From Mesoaciditoga sp. (GTDB lineage Bacteria > Thermotogota > Thermotogae > Mesoaciditogales > Mesoaciditogaceae): a stretch of 64,000 nt of DNA. The position numbers and the translations under genes were made by a program. Positions 37,240 to 45,653 of this stretch are shown piece by piece (positions within the stretch are counted from its first letter, which is position 1; each line of letters begins with the position of its first letter). The stretch covers positions 1 to 64,000 of the forward strand of contig WGFY01000068.1 in NCBI GenBank assembly GCA_015491995.1, read 5' to 3'. Under the pieces are notes generated by a model. The model was not told where the DNA came from, searched no databases, and saw only the letters and a program-made list of their open reading frames with translations.

Positions 37240-39924
37240 TTAATCTTTCTCCCACTTAATTAGAATTGTTTTTACCTTACTTTTTTGGGATTCTAAAGTG
37301 TCCTTCTTTTTTGACCAGAAATTTTCCATGCTCTTCTCAGCCATGTTCGAACCCTCAATCTCAAGGTTGAATGGAGGTTCAACGTGCACTTTTGATTCAT
37401 GATCCGAATGGTTTACCCACCTTACCACCACGGCTTTCCCGTTTTGTGCCATCTTGAAAGCCGATAGAAAGGCGCCGCTATCGAATTTGAATTCGAGAAT
37501 GCTAAAAGCCTTCTTTTTTTCTTGATTTTCAGATATTTCTATGGCAATCGGATCGATCAAGAAACCTTTTGCCATTTCGTACGCTTCGATCTCATCACCT
37601 TTTTTCAACAGCGCAAAGGAGTAATGATATGAGTACTCTCCAACACATTGCGCTTGAGGTGTCGGAATTTGAGGGCCAGCATTTCCCTTTCTTGTGAGAA
37701 GATCGTCACATGAGAGCCAGCCTACAGATCTGAGAAGTGTGAAATTCACTTTGGTTTCTTCTTCCAACACATGGCTTTCATACTCATGAATCCCACGTGT
37801 TGTCACAACAATTTTGCTTTTGTCTCCCCTAAGAAGTGCAAAACTCTCCATAGCGTACCTTGAGATTTGCTCTTCTGCATACGAATCGTCATAAATTCTG
37901 AGATCCACGGGATGGGAAACCAGCCCAAAATATCCGTCATTCTTGACTTCTATCAACTTTTCAGGTAGTTTAGCTACAAAGCTCAGTTTGTGATCCAAAA
38001 CGGTGTTGCTCAGATTGAGATCAACGTCGATCTTTGGGAAATCCCTGTAAAGTTTGTAGAGTATATGGAAAGTGATCGTGTCTCTTTCTTCTGCTCTTGA
38101 TTTTCTGGAATCGTCAAGCGATTTTGGAAGTTCCATTTCCATCTCAACTTTTATTTTTTTCATGAAAGCATGATCTTCGATCGATATCGCGTTGGCGTGT
38201 TGATTCAAGCTCGTGAACGGTTTGTCTCCTTCGATTGGAGAAAAATTGTACTCATCACCACTATCTGCGATATCTTCAAAATAGTTCAACGATTTGTAGA
38301 TCACATCATTTACCTTGTCTTTCAAATCAAAACTTCCGTCATCGTTCAAGTGAAAATTGTAAAAGTCATTTTCGAAATCTGGATTTTCAGATATCTCTTC
38401 GACGTTTTTGTTCTCTTCGCTTTTCTTTAAATAAAATACTTTGAACCCTATAGGAGGCAATTCAGCTTTAAAGGTCAGTATCTTAGAAGTGTGAAAGAAC
38501 AATTTCCAAGGTGTTGACGCGCTCTGAAAAATGGAAAGATCGGTTAAAAGTTTCATGTAGTTCTTTCCGCTCATTTCATTTAAAAATTCCATTTTTTCTT
38601 TCCCATCGCTTGCAGATTCCATGAACGATTCGCACTTTTTGCCATTTTCATCAACAACTTCATAAGCACCGTCCAAAGAATTTACTATTTCTGCACTTAC
38701 AACGGAATTTCTTTCGTATTCATAAGGGTTGAAGACCAAAAAAGGAATACCAAGATTCGAATCGGCATCCATACCATTTGATATTTCTCTCATGTACTTG
38801 GCAACAAGCGAAGAGCCAATTTCTATTGAATTCATTAGCCTCGATTCCACATCCTTGTGAACCGCATCCACACTACATCCACATATGCTATCATGCGGTT
38901 GAGATTTAAGGATCAACTTCCATCCCTGATTTATTTCGCCAGCGTTGACTTTTTTGCCGTTCATCCACAAATACGCGGAAAGAGGCTCAACATATCTGAC
39001 AAACAACTGCTGAGCGTCAAAATTCAAAATCTTGAGATAAATTCTGGTGGAGGTAACATCTTTTAAGACCGGTTCGTACTTTGGATCTTTGAGCTCTCCG
39101 TGAACTTCTTTGAGAGACGGATTTTCACGAATCACGCTATCAACGTAATCATCAATCGTTGAGTGTATGATGTTTGCTTTAAATTCTTCTCCCCATGAAT
39201 GAAACTTTTCAGGAAGCTCATATATGGGAAACTCGTGATCAGTTCCGTTCATGATGAGCATGTTGTCAGTCGTCTTGTGATCAGAAAGAAATTTGATCTC
39301 TTTGGAGAAAACATCCTTCATCTCTGATACACTTCTTCCGAAGTGTGCACCATTCCCATAACCATGAACAAGATTCACCGTTAGCACCCCATCACCGTTT
39401 GGAGACTTCCAGATGAATTCCGTGTCTCTACAAGCGTCTCCAACACCTCTCCAAATCACAGTTGTTTTCAATCCAAGCCCGTTCAAGAGAGAAGGCGTGT
39501 AGGCGTTATGACCAAACATGTCGGGAAGATATCCGACATACATACTCGGAACATTTAACGATCTCAAAACATCTTGTCCTATAAGAAAGTTTCTTATCAT
39601 CGCCTCACCTGTTACCAAGAATTCATCTGGAAGTATGTACCATGGCCCAACGATGATTTTGTGATCACGTATGAGTTTTGCCAACTTTTCTCTGTTTTCG
39701 GGATACTCTCTAAGATAATCTTCAAGAACCACACTTTGACCATCCAACATGAAATGTTTGAAATCAGGGTATTTTCCAACATTCTCTATTAAATCGTCTA
39801 TAAGATTGATAAGCCTTCCTTTGAAAATCTCAAACGGCTCGTACCATTCTCTATCCCAATGTGTGTGTGTTACAACGTGAACATCGATTTTTTCATGCAT
39901 TGCTTTTCTTTCTTTCTTCAACAT
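37240..39924 (-). CDS. Glycoside hydrolase family 38 alpha-mannosidase
   Basis: The 894-aa product has the GH38 catalytic landmarks: VVTHTHWDREWYEPFE with zinc-binding His/Asp, the nucleophile region GYLPDMFGHNAYTPSLL, and DHEFPI with C-terminal beta domains. Members cleave alpha-mannosides, including mannosylglycerate (MngB) and N-glycan fragments. There is no signal peptide, so it acts in the cytosol on imported or internal mannosides. The ATG at 39924 has AGGAG 9 bases upstream; starts at 39933 or the later MHEK are possible. It overlaps the ROK regulator's end by 32 bases, so the two form one operon. Confidence 0.9.
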   Translation of the reverse strand: MLKKERKAMHEKIDVHVVTHTHWDREWYEPFEIFKGRLINLIDDLIENVGKYPDFKHFMLDGQSVVLEDYLREYPENREKLAKLIRDHKIIVGPWYILPDEFLVTGEAMIRNFLIGQDVLRSLNVPSMYVGYLPDMFGHNAYTPSLLNGLGLKTTVIWRGVGDACRDTEFIWKSPNGDGVLTVNLVHGYGNGAHFGRSVSEMKDVFSKEIKFLSDHKTTDNMLIMNGTDHEFPIYELPEKFHSWGEEFKANIIHSTIDDYVDSVIRENPSLKEVHGELKDPKYEPVLKDVTSTRIYLKILNFDAQQLFVRYVEPLSAYLWMNGKKVNAGEINQGWKLILKSQPHDSICGCSVDAVHKDVESRLMNSIEIGSSLVAKYMREISNGMDADSNLGIPFLVFNPYEYERNSVVSAEIVNSLDGAYEVVDENGKKCESFMESASDGKEKMEFLNEMSGKNYMKLLTDLSIFQSASTPWKLFFHTSKILTFKAELPPIGFKVFYLKKSEENKNVEEISENPDFENDFYNFHLNDDGSFDLKDKVNDVIYKSLNYFEDIADSGDEYNFSPIEGDKPFTSLNQHANAISIEDHAFMKKIKVEMEMELPKSLDDSRKSRAEERDTITFHILYKLYRDFPKIDVDLNLSNTVLDHKLSFVAKLPEKLIEVKNDGYFGLVSHPVDLRIYDDSYAEEQISRYAMESFALLRGDKSKIVVTTRGIHEYESHVLEEETKVNFTLLRSVGWLSCDDLLTRKGNAGPQIPTPQAQCVGEYSYHYSFALLKKGDEIEAYEMAKGFLIDPIAIEISENQEKKKAFSILEFKFDSGAFLSAFKMAQNGKAVVVRWVNHSDHESKVHVEPPFNLEIEGSNMAEKSMENFWSKKKDTLESQKSKVKTILIKWEKD

Positions 39925-41077
39925 GCTCAACACTCCTATTTTCCAACCATTTCATAGTTGCGTAAATTGCTGATCCAATCGTAACGGCATCTTCTGGAAT
40001 TTCTGAAAGCATTACATCCACTTTTTGATCGCCAAATAAATACTGCGAAAACATCTCTCCTATCGGATGTATCAACACATCTTCAAGTACCGACATCTTT
40101 CCACCAACGAAGACCGTTTGAGGACCTACCACATGAACTGCGTTGATCAAAGCCGCACCGATCCATCTTGCGGCTCTTCTTACCAATGGAGCAACCAATT
40201 CTTTTCCCTTTTGAGTTTGAAGAAGTTTTGATATGTCTTTGATGTTCTTAACGTCTAAACCCTTTGCTCTCACATCTTCGATCAACAAATCCGCGCCTGC
40301 GATATCTTCAAGGTATTTGAACTTTCCGCGATCGTAAAAAAGATTATGTCCTATCTCCCCAACGTAATCGTATGTACCTTGATAAAGCTCGTCATCGATC
40401 ACAATTCCGGCTCCTATGCCTTCATTTGCAAGTACGTACATGAAATTCTTTGTTTGTTTTCCGCCGCCACACCACTTTTCGGCAAGAGCTCCAACGTTTG
40501 CATCGTTCTCTATCCAAATGGGCAACCCATATTTCTCTTTCACCATTTTTCCCAACGGTACATCTTTCCAACCCTCGAATTTTGGTGGTTGCCTTACGAT
40601 TCCCATTTGGGAATCTAATGGTCCAGGAATACCAATTCCAATGGCCCCAATTTCGATTCCGAGCTTTTTTGATTCCATCATCGTTCTATTTATACTTAAA
40701 AAGAGCTTGCTTAAAATATTTTTGAAACTTCTTTCTCCATAAAGCGTCCCTTTCTTTTTCAGTATTGGATTCATCTGAGCATCAATTAGTGTAGTTCTAA
40801 CTTTTTCTCTTCCAAGGTGCACTCCAATCGTGTACACGGCGCCTTTTCTCACGCGAAGGGGAGTGGGAGATTTTCCGACGCTACCGGTTGAGACACTCTC
40901 GGATTCTTCAACGATTTTCATTGATAGGAAATCTCTTATGATGTCTGAAACGGTCGTTTTCGTTAAACCCGTTATGCGCGAAAGTCCAACTCGTGAAATA
41001 CCTTCTTCTTTCAACAACAGGTGAAGTAATGTGATAGCGTTTTTGATTCGTGTATCCTCTGGTTTTAGCACTAACAT
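39893..41077 (-). CDS. ROK-family transcriptional regulator
   Basis: The 394-aa protein has an N-terminal winged helix (LLKEEGISRVGLSRITGLTKTTVSDIIRDF) and a ROK sugar-kinase-like domain: VGIGIPGPLD-like IGIGIPGPLD, IENDANVGALAEKW and GEIGHNLF. The ROK zinc motif (CXCGXXGCXE) after GEIGH is missing, so this is a regulator without the usual structural zinc. It probably controls its own operon with the mannosidase in response to a sugar. The ATG follows AGGAG. A strong promoter and a palindrome lie just upstream. Confidence 0.9.
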   Translation of the reverse strand: MLVLKPEDTRIKNAITLLHLLLKEEGISRVGLSRITGLTKTTVSDIIRDFLSMKIVEESESVSTGSVGKSPTPLRVRKGAVYTIGVHLGREKVRTTLIDAQMNPILKKKGTLYGERSFKNILSKLFLSINRTMMESKKLGIEIGAIGIGIPGPLDSQMGIVRQPPKFEGWKDVPLGKMVKEKYGLPIWIENDANVGALAEKWCGGGKQTKNFMYVLANEGIGAGIVIDDELYQGTYDYVGEIGHNLFYDRGKFKYLEDIAGADLLIEDVRAKGLDVKNIKDISKLLQTQKGKELVAPLVRRAARWIGAALINAVHVVGPQTVFVGGKMSVLEDVLIHPIGEMFSQYLFGDQKVDVMLSEIPEDAVTIGSAIYATMKWLENRSVEHVEERKKSNA

Positions 41078-41117
41078 GCATTTCTCCTTTCAATCAATAA
41101 GGAAACTTTCTTTACTA

Positions 41118-41146
41118 ATTCTATTACCCTTAAATAAAAATGTCAA
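41118..41146 (-). promoter_or_regulatory. Sigma-70 promoter of the ROK-mannosidase operon
   Basis: On the minus strand TTGACA and TAGAAT are separated by exactly 17 bases, 40 bases upstream of the ROK start. Confidence 0.82.
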
Positions 41147-41152
41147 GTGGCA

Positions 41153-41166
41153 AAAATGACCATTTT
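41153..41166. promoter_or_regulatory. Candidate operator palindrome
   Basis: AAAATG-AC-CATTTT is a perfect inverted repeat 6 bases upstream of the -35 of the ROK promoter. It could bind the ROK regulator. This is inference from position and symmetry. Confidence 0.4.
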
Positions 41167-41182
41167 AGTCGATTACGATCAC

Positions 41183-41269
41183 CGAAAACAGCTGAGTGAC
41201 AATTAAAGTGTTTTTTCTCTGGAAATCGAAGAGTTTTGGAATTCAATTATTCATCTTTTCGAAAACAGC
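41183..41269 (+). repeat. Direct repeat CGAAAACAGC upstream of the NifX-like gene
   Basis: The 10-base word occurs at 41183-41192 and 41260-41269. The second copy overlaps the palindrome TTTTCGAAAA (41257-41266). They flank the upstream region of the iron-sulfur operon, where the likely -10 is TAAAAT at 41300. Possible regulator sites; chance is not excluded. Confidence 0.3.
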
Positions 41270-41332
41270 ACGAAAAATCAAAAATATATCATATATATGT
41301 AAAATGCATTAAAAATTTTTGGAGGTGTTTTT

Positions 41333-41659
41333 ATGAAGATCATGCTTGCAACGAATGAGCCATCACTTGAAAGTCAGGTAGCTGACAGATTTGCAAGAGC
41401 TCCTTACTTTGTGATATACGATACGAGCACAGAGAAGTTTGAAAGCGTTGAAAACGCTGTGGACATGGCTCATGGAATGGGACCAAAAGCCGTTCAAATA
41501 GCGATCGATAATGGAGCCGAGGTTTTGATATCCGCATTGCCAGGCGGAAACGCAATGGAGGCACTGAAAAGTGCCGGAATAAGTGCATATGACGGAAGAG
41601 GTTTTAAAGTTTCCGAAGCCGTTGAAAAGTTCAAGAATGGAGAATTGAAAAAAGCATGA
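41333..41659 (+). CDS. NifX/NifB-C-like (dinitrogenase iron-molybdenum cofactor) family protein
   Basis: The 108-aa single-domain protein shows the NifX/VnfX fold: MKIMLATNEPSLESQVADRFARAPYFVIYD, then NGAEVLISALPGGNAMEALKSAGI. In nitrogen fixers this domain binds iron-molybdenum cofactor precursors. In most anaerobes it sits, as here, beside MinD-like ATPases with ferredoxin inserts, and its role is unknown. No other nif gene is present. The ATG follows GGAGGTG. It overlaps the next gene by 4 bases and starts a five-gene operon. Confidence 0.88.
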   Translation: MKIMLATNEPSLESQVADRFARAPYFVIYDTSTEKFESVENAVDMAHGMGPKAVQIAIDNGAEVLISALPGGNAMEALKSAGISAYDGRGFKVSEAVEKFKNGELKKA

Positions 41660-42510
41660 AAATTGCCGTACTTTCAGGGAAAGGCGGGACCGGAAAGACC
41701 ACTGTAGCGACTAATTTGGCTTATTCGTTGCATCGAGATGGGAAAAAGATTCAGCTCCTTGACACAGATGCGGAAGAACCAAACTCCCACATCTTTTTTG
41801 ATGTGAATTACACAAGCGAGGAATCCGTCAACATTTTAATTCCAAAAATCAACAGAAATGTCTGTACTCATTGTGGAAAGTGTGCACAGGCTTGCGAATT
41901 CTCGGCAATAAGCGTTTCGCCAAAACATATCATGGTTTTTGAGTACTTGTGTCATGGCTGTGGTGTTTGCTCCATGGTGTGCCCCGTAAATGCCATTTCT
42001 GAAGAGCCAAAAGAAATAGGAAAAGTAAGATTAGGTCGTACAAAAGAAGGAATATCATTTGGCGAGGGTGTCTTGAACGTTGGTGAACCATCTCCTGTCA
42101 GGGTTATAAGGCAATTGAAAAAACATATCGATCAAAATGCCGAGGTTGTCGTCCTTGACTCACCACCAGGAACTTCGTGCCCTGTGGTGGAAACGTTACA
42201 AGATGTTGATTTCGCTGTGCTCGTTACCGAACCCACACCATTTGGGTTGCATGATCTCAAGTTGTCCGTAAAAGCCATTAGCGACTTGAACATTCCAATG
42301 GGAGTTGTGCTGAACAGATATGATGGCTCTTACGTCAAGGTTGAAAAGTATCTCAAAGAAGAAAATATTCCTTTGATGATGAAAATACCTTACGATGTGG
42401 ATATCGCACGAAGCTATTCGAATGGTAAGCTTTTCTCTGAGGTCAAAAGCGAATACGTTGCGAAATTCAACCATCTTTTCCAAAAAATCGAGGCGATGTC
42501 CAAATGTTAA
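41656..42510 (+). CDS. MinD/Mrp-type P-loop ATPase with 2x[4Fe-4S] ferredoxin insert (first copy)
   Basis: The 284-aa protein has the deviant Walker A motif GKGGTGKTT with the signature lysine (residues 7-15). A ferredoxin insert (about 65-120) shows CTHCGKCAQAC and CHGCGVCSMVCP, and then the ATPase core resumes with VVVLDSPPGTSCPVVE and VTEPTPFGLHDL. Such proteins are likely iron-sulfur carriers or cluster-assembly ATPases related to Mrp/Nbp35. It probably pairs with the next, similar gene as a heterodimer. Confidence 0.9.
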   Translation: MKIAVLSGKGGTGKTTVATNLAYSLHRDGKKIQLLDTDAEEPNSHIFFDVNYTSEESVNILIPKINRNVCTHCGKCAQACEFSAISVSPKHIMVFEYLCHGCGVCSMVCPVNAISEEPKEIGKVRLGRTKEGISFGEGVLNVGEPSPVRVIRQLKKHIDQNAEVVVLDSPPGTSCPVVETLQDVDFAVLVTEPTPFGLHDLKLSVKAISDLNIPMGVVLNRYDGSYVKVEKYLKEENIPLMMKIPYDVDIARSYSNGKLFSEVKSEYVAKFNHLFQKIEAMSKC

Positions 42511-43379
42511 AACAGATAGCCGTTGTCAGTGGAAAAGGCGGAACCGGCAAAACAACGTTATCGGCATCTTTTTCATACCTTGCCCAAGAGCATGTAATGG
42601 CCGATTGTGATGTTGACGCCCCGAACTTGCATATAATTTTGAAGCCGGAAGTGAGGGAAACCCACGAATACATTGGCTCTAAAAAGGCCGTTTTAGACCA
42701 ATCAAAATGCGTGAAATGCGGTATGTGTCAAGAAGCTTGCAGATTTGAAGCCATAGGATTCGACGGGGATCGTTATTTTGTAAGAGAATACGCGTGCGAA
42801 GGATGCAACGCGTGTGTGATGAAATGTCCAACAGGGGCATTGAGCCTTATGGATGCTCTGAGTGGAGAGTACTATTCATCTGAAACTGAAAAAGGCCCAA
42901 TGGCCCACGCGCTTTTAAGACCTGGTGAGGAATCAACAGGTGGGCTCATCGCGGAAGTCAGAAAAGAGGCTGTTAGTGCGGCTCACGAAAAGGACTATCA
43001 TCTCATAGTGATAGACGGTGCCCCGGGCATTGGGTGTCCGGCCACATCTTCGGTAACATCGACAAGCTATGTCATAATCGTATCTGAACCAACTATGAGT
43101 GGCTTACACGATCTTAAACGCATAGTTCAAACGGTTGAACATTTCAAAATACCTATGGGAATAGTCATAAACAAATACGATATGAACGAATCTCAAAGCG
43201 ACGAAATAAAAAGGTATTGTGAAGAGAAATCGTTGGAAATATTGGGAGAAATACCATACGATGTAACCGTCAAGAGCGCAACGGAAGAGGCAAAGCCTGT
43301 CGTGACTTTCGACAGCCCAGCTTCAAGCGAAATACAGAAAATATGGAACAAGGTTGAAAACAAAGTGATGAAGAGGTGA
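42504..43379 (+). CDS. MinD/Mrp-type P-loop ATPase with ferredoxin insert (second copy)
   Basis: The 291-aa paralogue of the preceding gene has SGKGGTGKTTLS at the N-terminus, a ferredoxin insert with CVKCGMCQEAC and CEGCNACVMKCP (about 70-115), IDGAPGIGCPATSS (Walker B region) and VSEPTMSGLHDL. The two genes overlap by 7 bases, which suggests translational coupling and a 1:1 complex. The cysteine spacing in both inserts supports two [4Fe-4S] clusters. Confidence 0.9.
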   Translation: MLKQIAVVSGKGGTGKTTLSASFSYLAQEHVMADCDVDAPNLHIILKPEVRETHEYIGSKKAVLDQSKCVKCGMCQEACRFEAIGFDGDRYFVREYACEGCNACVMKCPTGALSLMDALSGEYYSSETEKGPMAHALLRPGEESTGGLIAEVRKEAVSAAHEKDYHLIVIDGAPGIGCPATSSVTSTSYVIIVSEPTMSGLHDLKRIVQTVEHFKIPMGIVINKYDMNESQSDEIKRYCEEKSLEILGEIPYDVTVKSATEEAKPVVTFDSPASSEIQKIWNKVENKVMKR

Positions 43380-43385
43380 TGTAAA

Positions 43386-43703
43386 ATGCCATGGGTTAAA
43401 GAAGATCAGTGTAAAGGTTGTGGCATATGCGTGAACGTATGTCCTGTAAATGGGGCCATAAAGATGGTCAACGGTAAGGCACAGATAAACAACGCCATAT
43501 GCACGCGGTGCGGGAAATGTATGGAAGCGTGTCCAACCAATGCCATAAGACCGAATTCCGAAAACCCTGCCATGCGCGGAGTAGGACGTGGAGGAGGATC
43601 CGGCATGGGTCGTGGTATGGGTAATGGAACGGGTCGTGGTCAAGGCCGTGGTATGGGCGGCGGCCAGGGTCGTGGCATGGGTCGTGGCCGATCAGGTTTC
43701 TGA
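43386..43703 (+). CDS. 2x[4Fe-4S] ferredoxin with a Gly/Arg-rich tail
   Basis: The 105-aa protein has an N-terminal bacterial ferredoxin domain (CKGCGICVNVCP and CTRCGKCMEACP, residues 1-57). The last about 40 residues are low-complexity, with repeats such as GRGMGNGTGRGQGRGMGG. The tail is made of GRG/GMG units and may bind nucleic acid, metal or a partner protein. The coding DNA is locally GC-rich and repetitive (ggtcgtggcatg units). The ATG follows GAGGTGATG. Confidence 0.88.
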   Translation: MPWVKEDQCKGCGICVNVCPVNGAIKMVNGKAQINNAICTRCGKCMEACPTNAIRPNSENPAMRGVGRGGGSGMGRGMGNGTGRGQGRGMGGGQGRGMGRGRSGF

Positions 43704-43705
43704 TC

Positions 43706-44644
43706 ATGATCTACAAGCACGTTTACGGTCCCGTTCCTTCAAGAAGATTAGGCAGGTCTTTGGGGGTAAGTCCTATACCATCGAAAACTTGTAATTATTC
43801 GTGTGTTTACTGCCAACTTGGAAGAACCGATCGAATGACAAACATAAGAGAAGATTTCTTTGCCCCACAAGAATTGTTAAGCGAGATAACGAATGCGGTA
43901 AAAGAGAATACAAGCGGGATTGATTACGTAACTTTTGTCGGTGAAGGAGAGCCGACATTGTGCAAATCACTGGGGTATTTGATCGATGAGACCAAGATGA
44001 GAACACATTTGCCCGTTGCCGTTATAACCAACGGTTCCTTGCTTTGCAAATCATCTGTTGGAGAAGATCTGGTGAACGCGGATATTGTACTCCCTTCTCT
44101 TGATGCTGGAGACGAAGAGACTTTTTTGAAGATCAACAGACCTCATAAAGCGATCGAATTCAAAGCGATGGTAAACGGATTGAAGGAATTTTCTAAGATA
44201 AGGCACGGAGAGCTTTGGATTGAAGTCATGATCGTAAAAGGCCTTAACGATTCGGAAAAAGAGCTTGAAGAGATGTTTAATATTCTTCAAGAAGTGAAAC
44301 CAGATCGTGTTTACGTGAACGTTCCCATTCGGCCACCGGCCGAAAGTTGGGTTGAGATTCCAGATGAAGATTCAATTGCCAAGGCTCATGAAATTTTGCA
44401 CAGCTACATCATCGATAAATATGAAGAAGGGGATTTTCACATAGACGATCCTTCTCAGCTTTACGACGAAATTTTGAAAATATGTGAACGTCATCCGATG
44501 AGAGAAGAACAGATAAGAAAATTGGCAAATGAGTTTGGAGTATCTTCAGATGAAATCGTTTCCAATGTTGGAAATAACACGGAGGTCAAAGTCGTTCAAT
44601 ATCACGAGAAACGTTTTTTCGTTGTAAAACCAAAAAGAATTTGA
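43706..44644 (+). CDS. Radical SAM protein (COG0731-like)
   Basis: The 312-aa protein starts with the family signature YGPVPSRRLGRSLGVSPIP and has the radical SAM cluster motif CNYSCVYCQLG (CX3CX2C). Then come FVGEGEPTLCKSLG (SAM-binding GGE type) and VYVNVPIRPPAESWV. The C-terminal about 70 residues look like a winged helix (REEQIRKLANEFGVSSDEIVSNVG). Related proteins occur beside MinD-ferredoxin ATPases, but the reaction is not known. The ATG starts 2 bases after the ferredoxin stop. It is the last gene of the operon. Confidence 0.85.
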   Translation: MIYKHVYGPVPSRRLGRSLGVSPIPSKTCNYSCVYCQLGRTDRMTNIREDFFAPQELLSEITNAVKENTSGIDYVTFVGEGEPTLCKSLGYLIDETKMRTHLPVAVITNGSLLCKSSVGEDLVNADIVLPSLDAGDEETFLKINRPHKAIEFKAMVNGLKEFSKIRHGELWIEVMIVKGLNDSEKELEEMFNILQEVKPDRVYVNVPIRPPAESWVEIPDEDSIAKAHEILHSYIIDKYEEGDFHIDDPSQLYDEILKICERHPMREEQIRKLANEFGVSSDEIVSNVGNNTEVKVVQYHEKRFFVVKPKRI

Positions 44645-44654
44645 TCAAAAATCG

Positions 44655-44690
44655 AAGTGCGGACGCGTTAAGCCTCCGCACTTTTGTTTT
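44655..44690 (+). terminator. Terminator of the iron-sulfur operon
   Basis: The stem AAGTGCGGA/TCCGCACTT (9 bp) with an 11-base loop is followed by TTGTTTT. It lies 11 bases after the radical SAM stop. Confidence 0.85.
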
Positions 44691-44701
44691 AATCACAAAG
44701 T

Positions 44702-45034
44702 TTAAAATGTCGTCTTGTTCCATCCCCACATCGTTCCTTTTGCATTTGTGAAGTTTATGTAAATCCTGTCGGGGCTCAATCTCAAACGTTTTTCAAGAAA
44801 TTCACAAATGGCTTTTGAAAGTCTTATCGTTTCTGATTCTGAAAGTCCGATGCTTCTCAAATCGACAAACGCGCATGGTTCTTCACTTCCACCAAAGGTC
44901 ATCTTTTTTTCTTCCAAAGAAACCATAACGTATTTTTCGGGTTTTGCAAGTTCTTTTGCGATGAAAGACGATAATTCCTTGATCAGTGAAGAAGTATCGA
45001 CTTTTATGTTCGTCTGAATACTCAAATACGGCAT
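44702..45034 (-). CDS. Macrophage migration inhibitory factor (MIF)-like tautomerase
   Basis: The 110-aa protein begins MPYLSIQTNI with the catalytic Pro2, which becomes the N-terminus after Met removal. It contains KPEKYVMVSLEEKKMTFGGSEEPCAFVDLRSIG and ends AKGTMWGWNKTTF, matching MIF/D-dopachrome tautomerase in length and layout. Family proteins are trimers that tautomerise phenylpyruvate-type compounds. The physiological role in bacteria is unclear. The ATG follows GGAGGTG. It is monocistronic and converges with the terminator of the iron-sulfur operon. Confidence 0.88.
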   Translation of the reverse strand: MPYLSIQTNIKVDTSSLIKELSSFIAKELAKPEKYVMVSLEEKKMTFGGSEEPCAFVDLRSIGLSESETIRLSKAICEFLEKRLRLSPDRIYINFTNAKGTMWGWNKTTF

Positions 45035-45131
45035 ATCTTACACCTCCATTTTGAATTCCACTTACCGCTTTAAAGTATACCAAAAAAGATCCTTTTGTGG
45101 TATGATCATTCAGAAATAAGGAGGGAACAAC

Positions 45132-45383
45132 ATGGAAGAAAAAGAAGAATATCTCGAAAAATATGTTAATGCAATTAAAACTGCAATCGAAGAAGCCCCT
45201 CTAAGAAAAGATGATTCCGTGTACATTTCTGATTTATGGGTCATAACATCTTTGCCAATCGATCTTATAATAGAATGCGTGAAGTCTAAGAAGTTTGAAA
45301 TTCCATCTCGTGTAAAAAGAATTACAAACAAGGGAAAAGTTGTGGTCAAGAATCCACGCTATTTTTTACAGGAAGATGTCTGA
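45132..45383 (+). CDS. Hypothetical protein, 83 aa
   Basis: The ATG lies behind AAGGAGGGAACAAC, a very strong ribosome-binding site, and TATGAT is a possible -10 about 35 bases before it. The charged soluble protein begins MEEKEEYLEKYVNAIKTAI and ends NKGKVVVKNPRYFLQEDV. A helix-turn-like stretch (SLPIDLIIECVKSKKFEIPSRV) is followed by a basic strand, so a small winged-helix fold is possible. I do not recognise the family. It has its own terminator and stands alone between two minus-strand genes. Confidence 0.72.
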   Translation: MEEKEEYLEKYVNAIKTAIEEAPLRKDDSVYISDLWVITSLPIDLIIECVKSKKFEIPSRVKRITNKGKVVVKNPRYFLQEDV

Positions 45384-45407
45384 TCGATCACTCGTCTTCT
45401 TTTTTTC
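45372..45407 (+). terminator. Terminator of the 83-aa gene
   Basis: The stem GAAGATG/CGTCTTC (one wobble) with a 14-base loop is followed by TTTTTTTT. It overlaps the gene's last codons and the 3' end of the convergent gene. Confidence 0.65.
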
Positions 45408-45648
45408 TCATTTTTTTTACTCTTTTCTTCCCAGCTCTCGTGATAAAAAACGAAAATGCCACCAAACCTATGATGATGGCCCCAACGACAAGCATTTTGG
45501 TCATGTTAGTAGAAAGTGATTCCATTCCTATTTTGAATTCAGAATAAACAAGCAACATGATTAGCAACCAAATTGCGACTTGGGCAAGCATCAGTGAAAT
45601 CAAGTAAATAGAATCGGCTTGAACCGATAGACCTTTTTCATCTTTCAA
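45388..45648 (-). CDS. Small membrane protein of unknown function, 86 aa
   Basis: Two transmembrane helices (ISLMLAQVAIWLLIMLLVY and MLVVGAIIIGLVAFSFFI) are followed by a strongly basic tail (RAGKKRVKKMRKKEDE), which should be cytosolic. The TTG at 45648 fits the AAAGAGG site at the end of nfi; the GTG at 45657 would be too close to it. It directly follows endonuclease V in the same direction. The function is not recognisable. Confidence 0.65.
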   Translation of the reverse strand: MKDEKGLSVQADSIYLISLMLAQVAIWLLIMLLVYSEFKIGMESLSTNMTKMLVVGAIIIGLVAFSFFITRAGKKRVKKMRKKEDE

Positions 45649-45653
45649 ACGAG

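Noticed and set aside
43580-43700. CRISPR-like or tandem DNA repeat
   Set aside because: The repeated ggtcgtggcatg units are in frame and encode the Gly/Arg tail; there are no unique spacers.
41333-43703. Nitrogen fixation locus
   Set aside because: NifX-like and ferredoxin-ATPase genes are common in non-fixing anaerobes, and no nifH, nifD, nifK or nifB is present.
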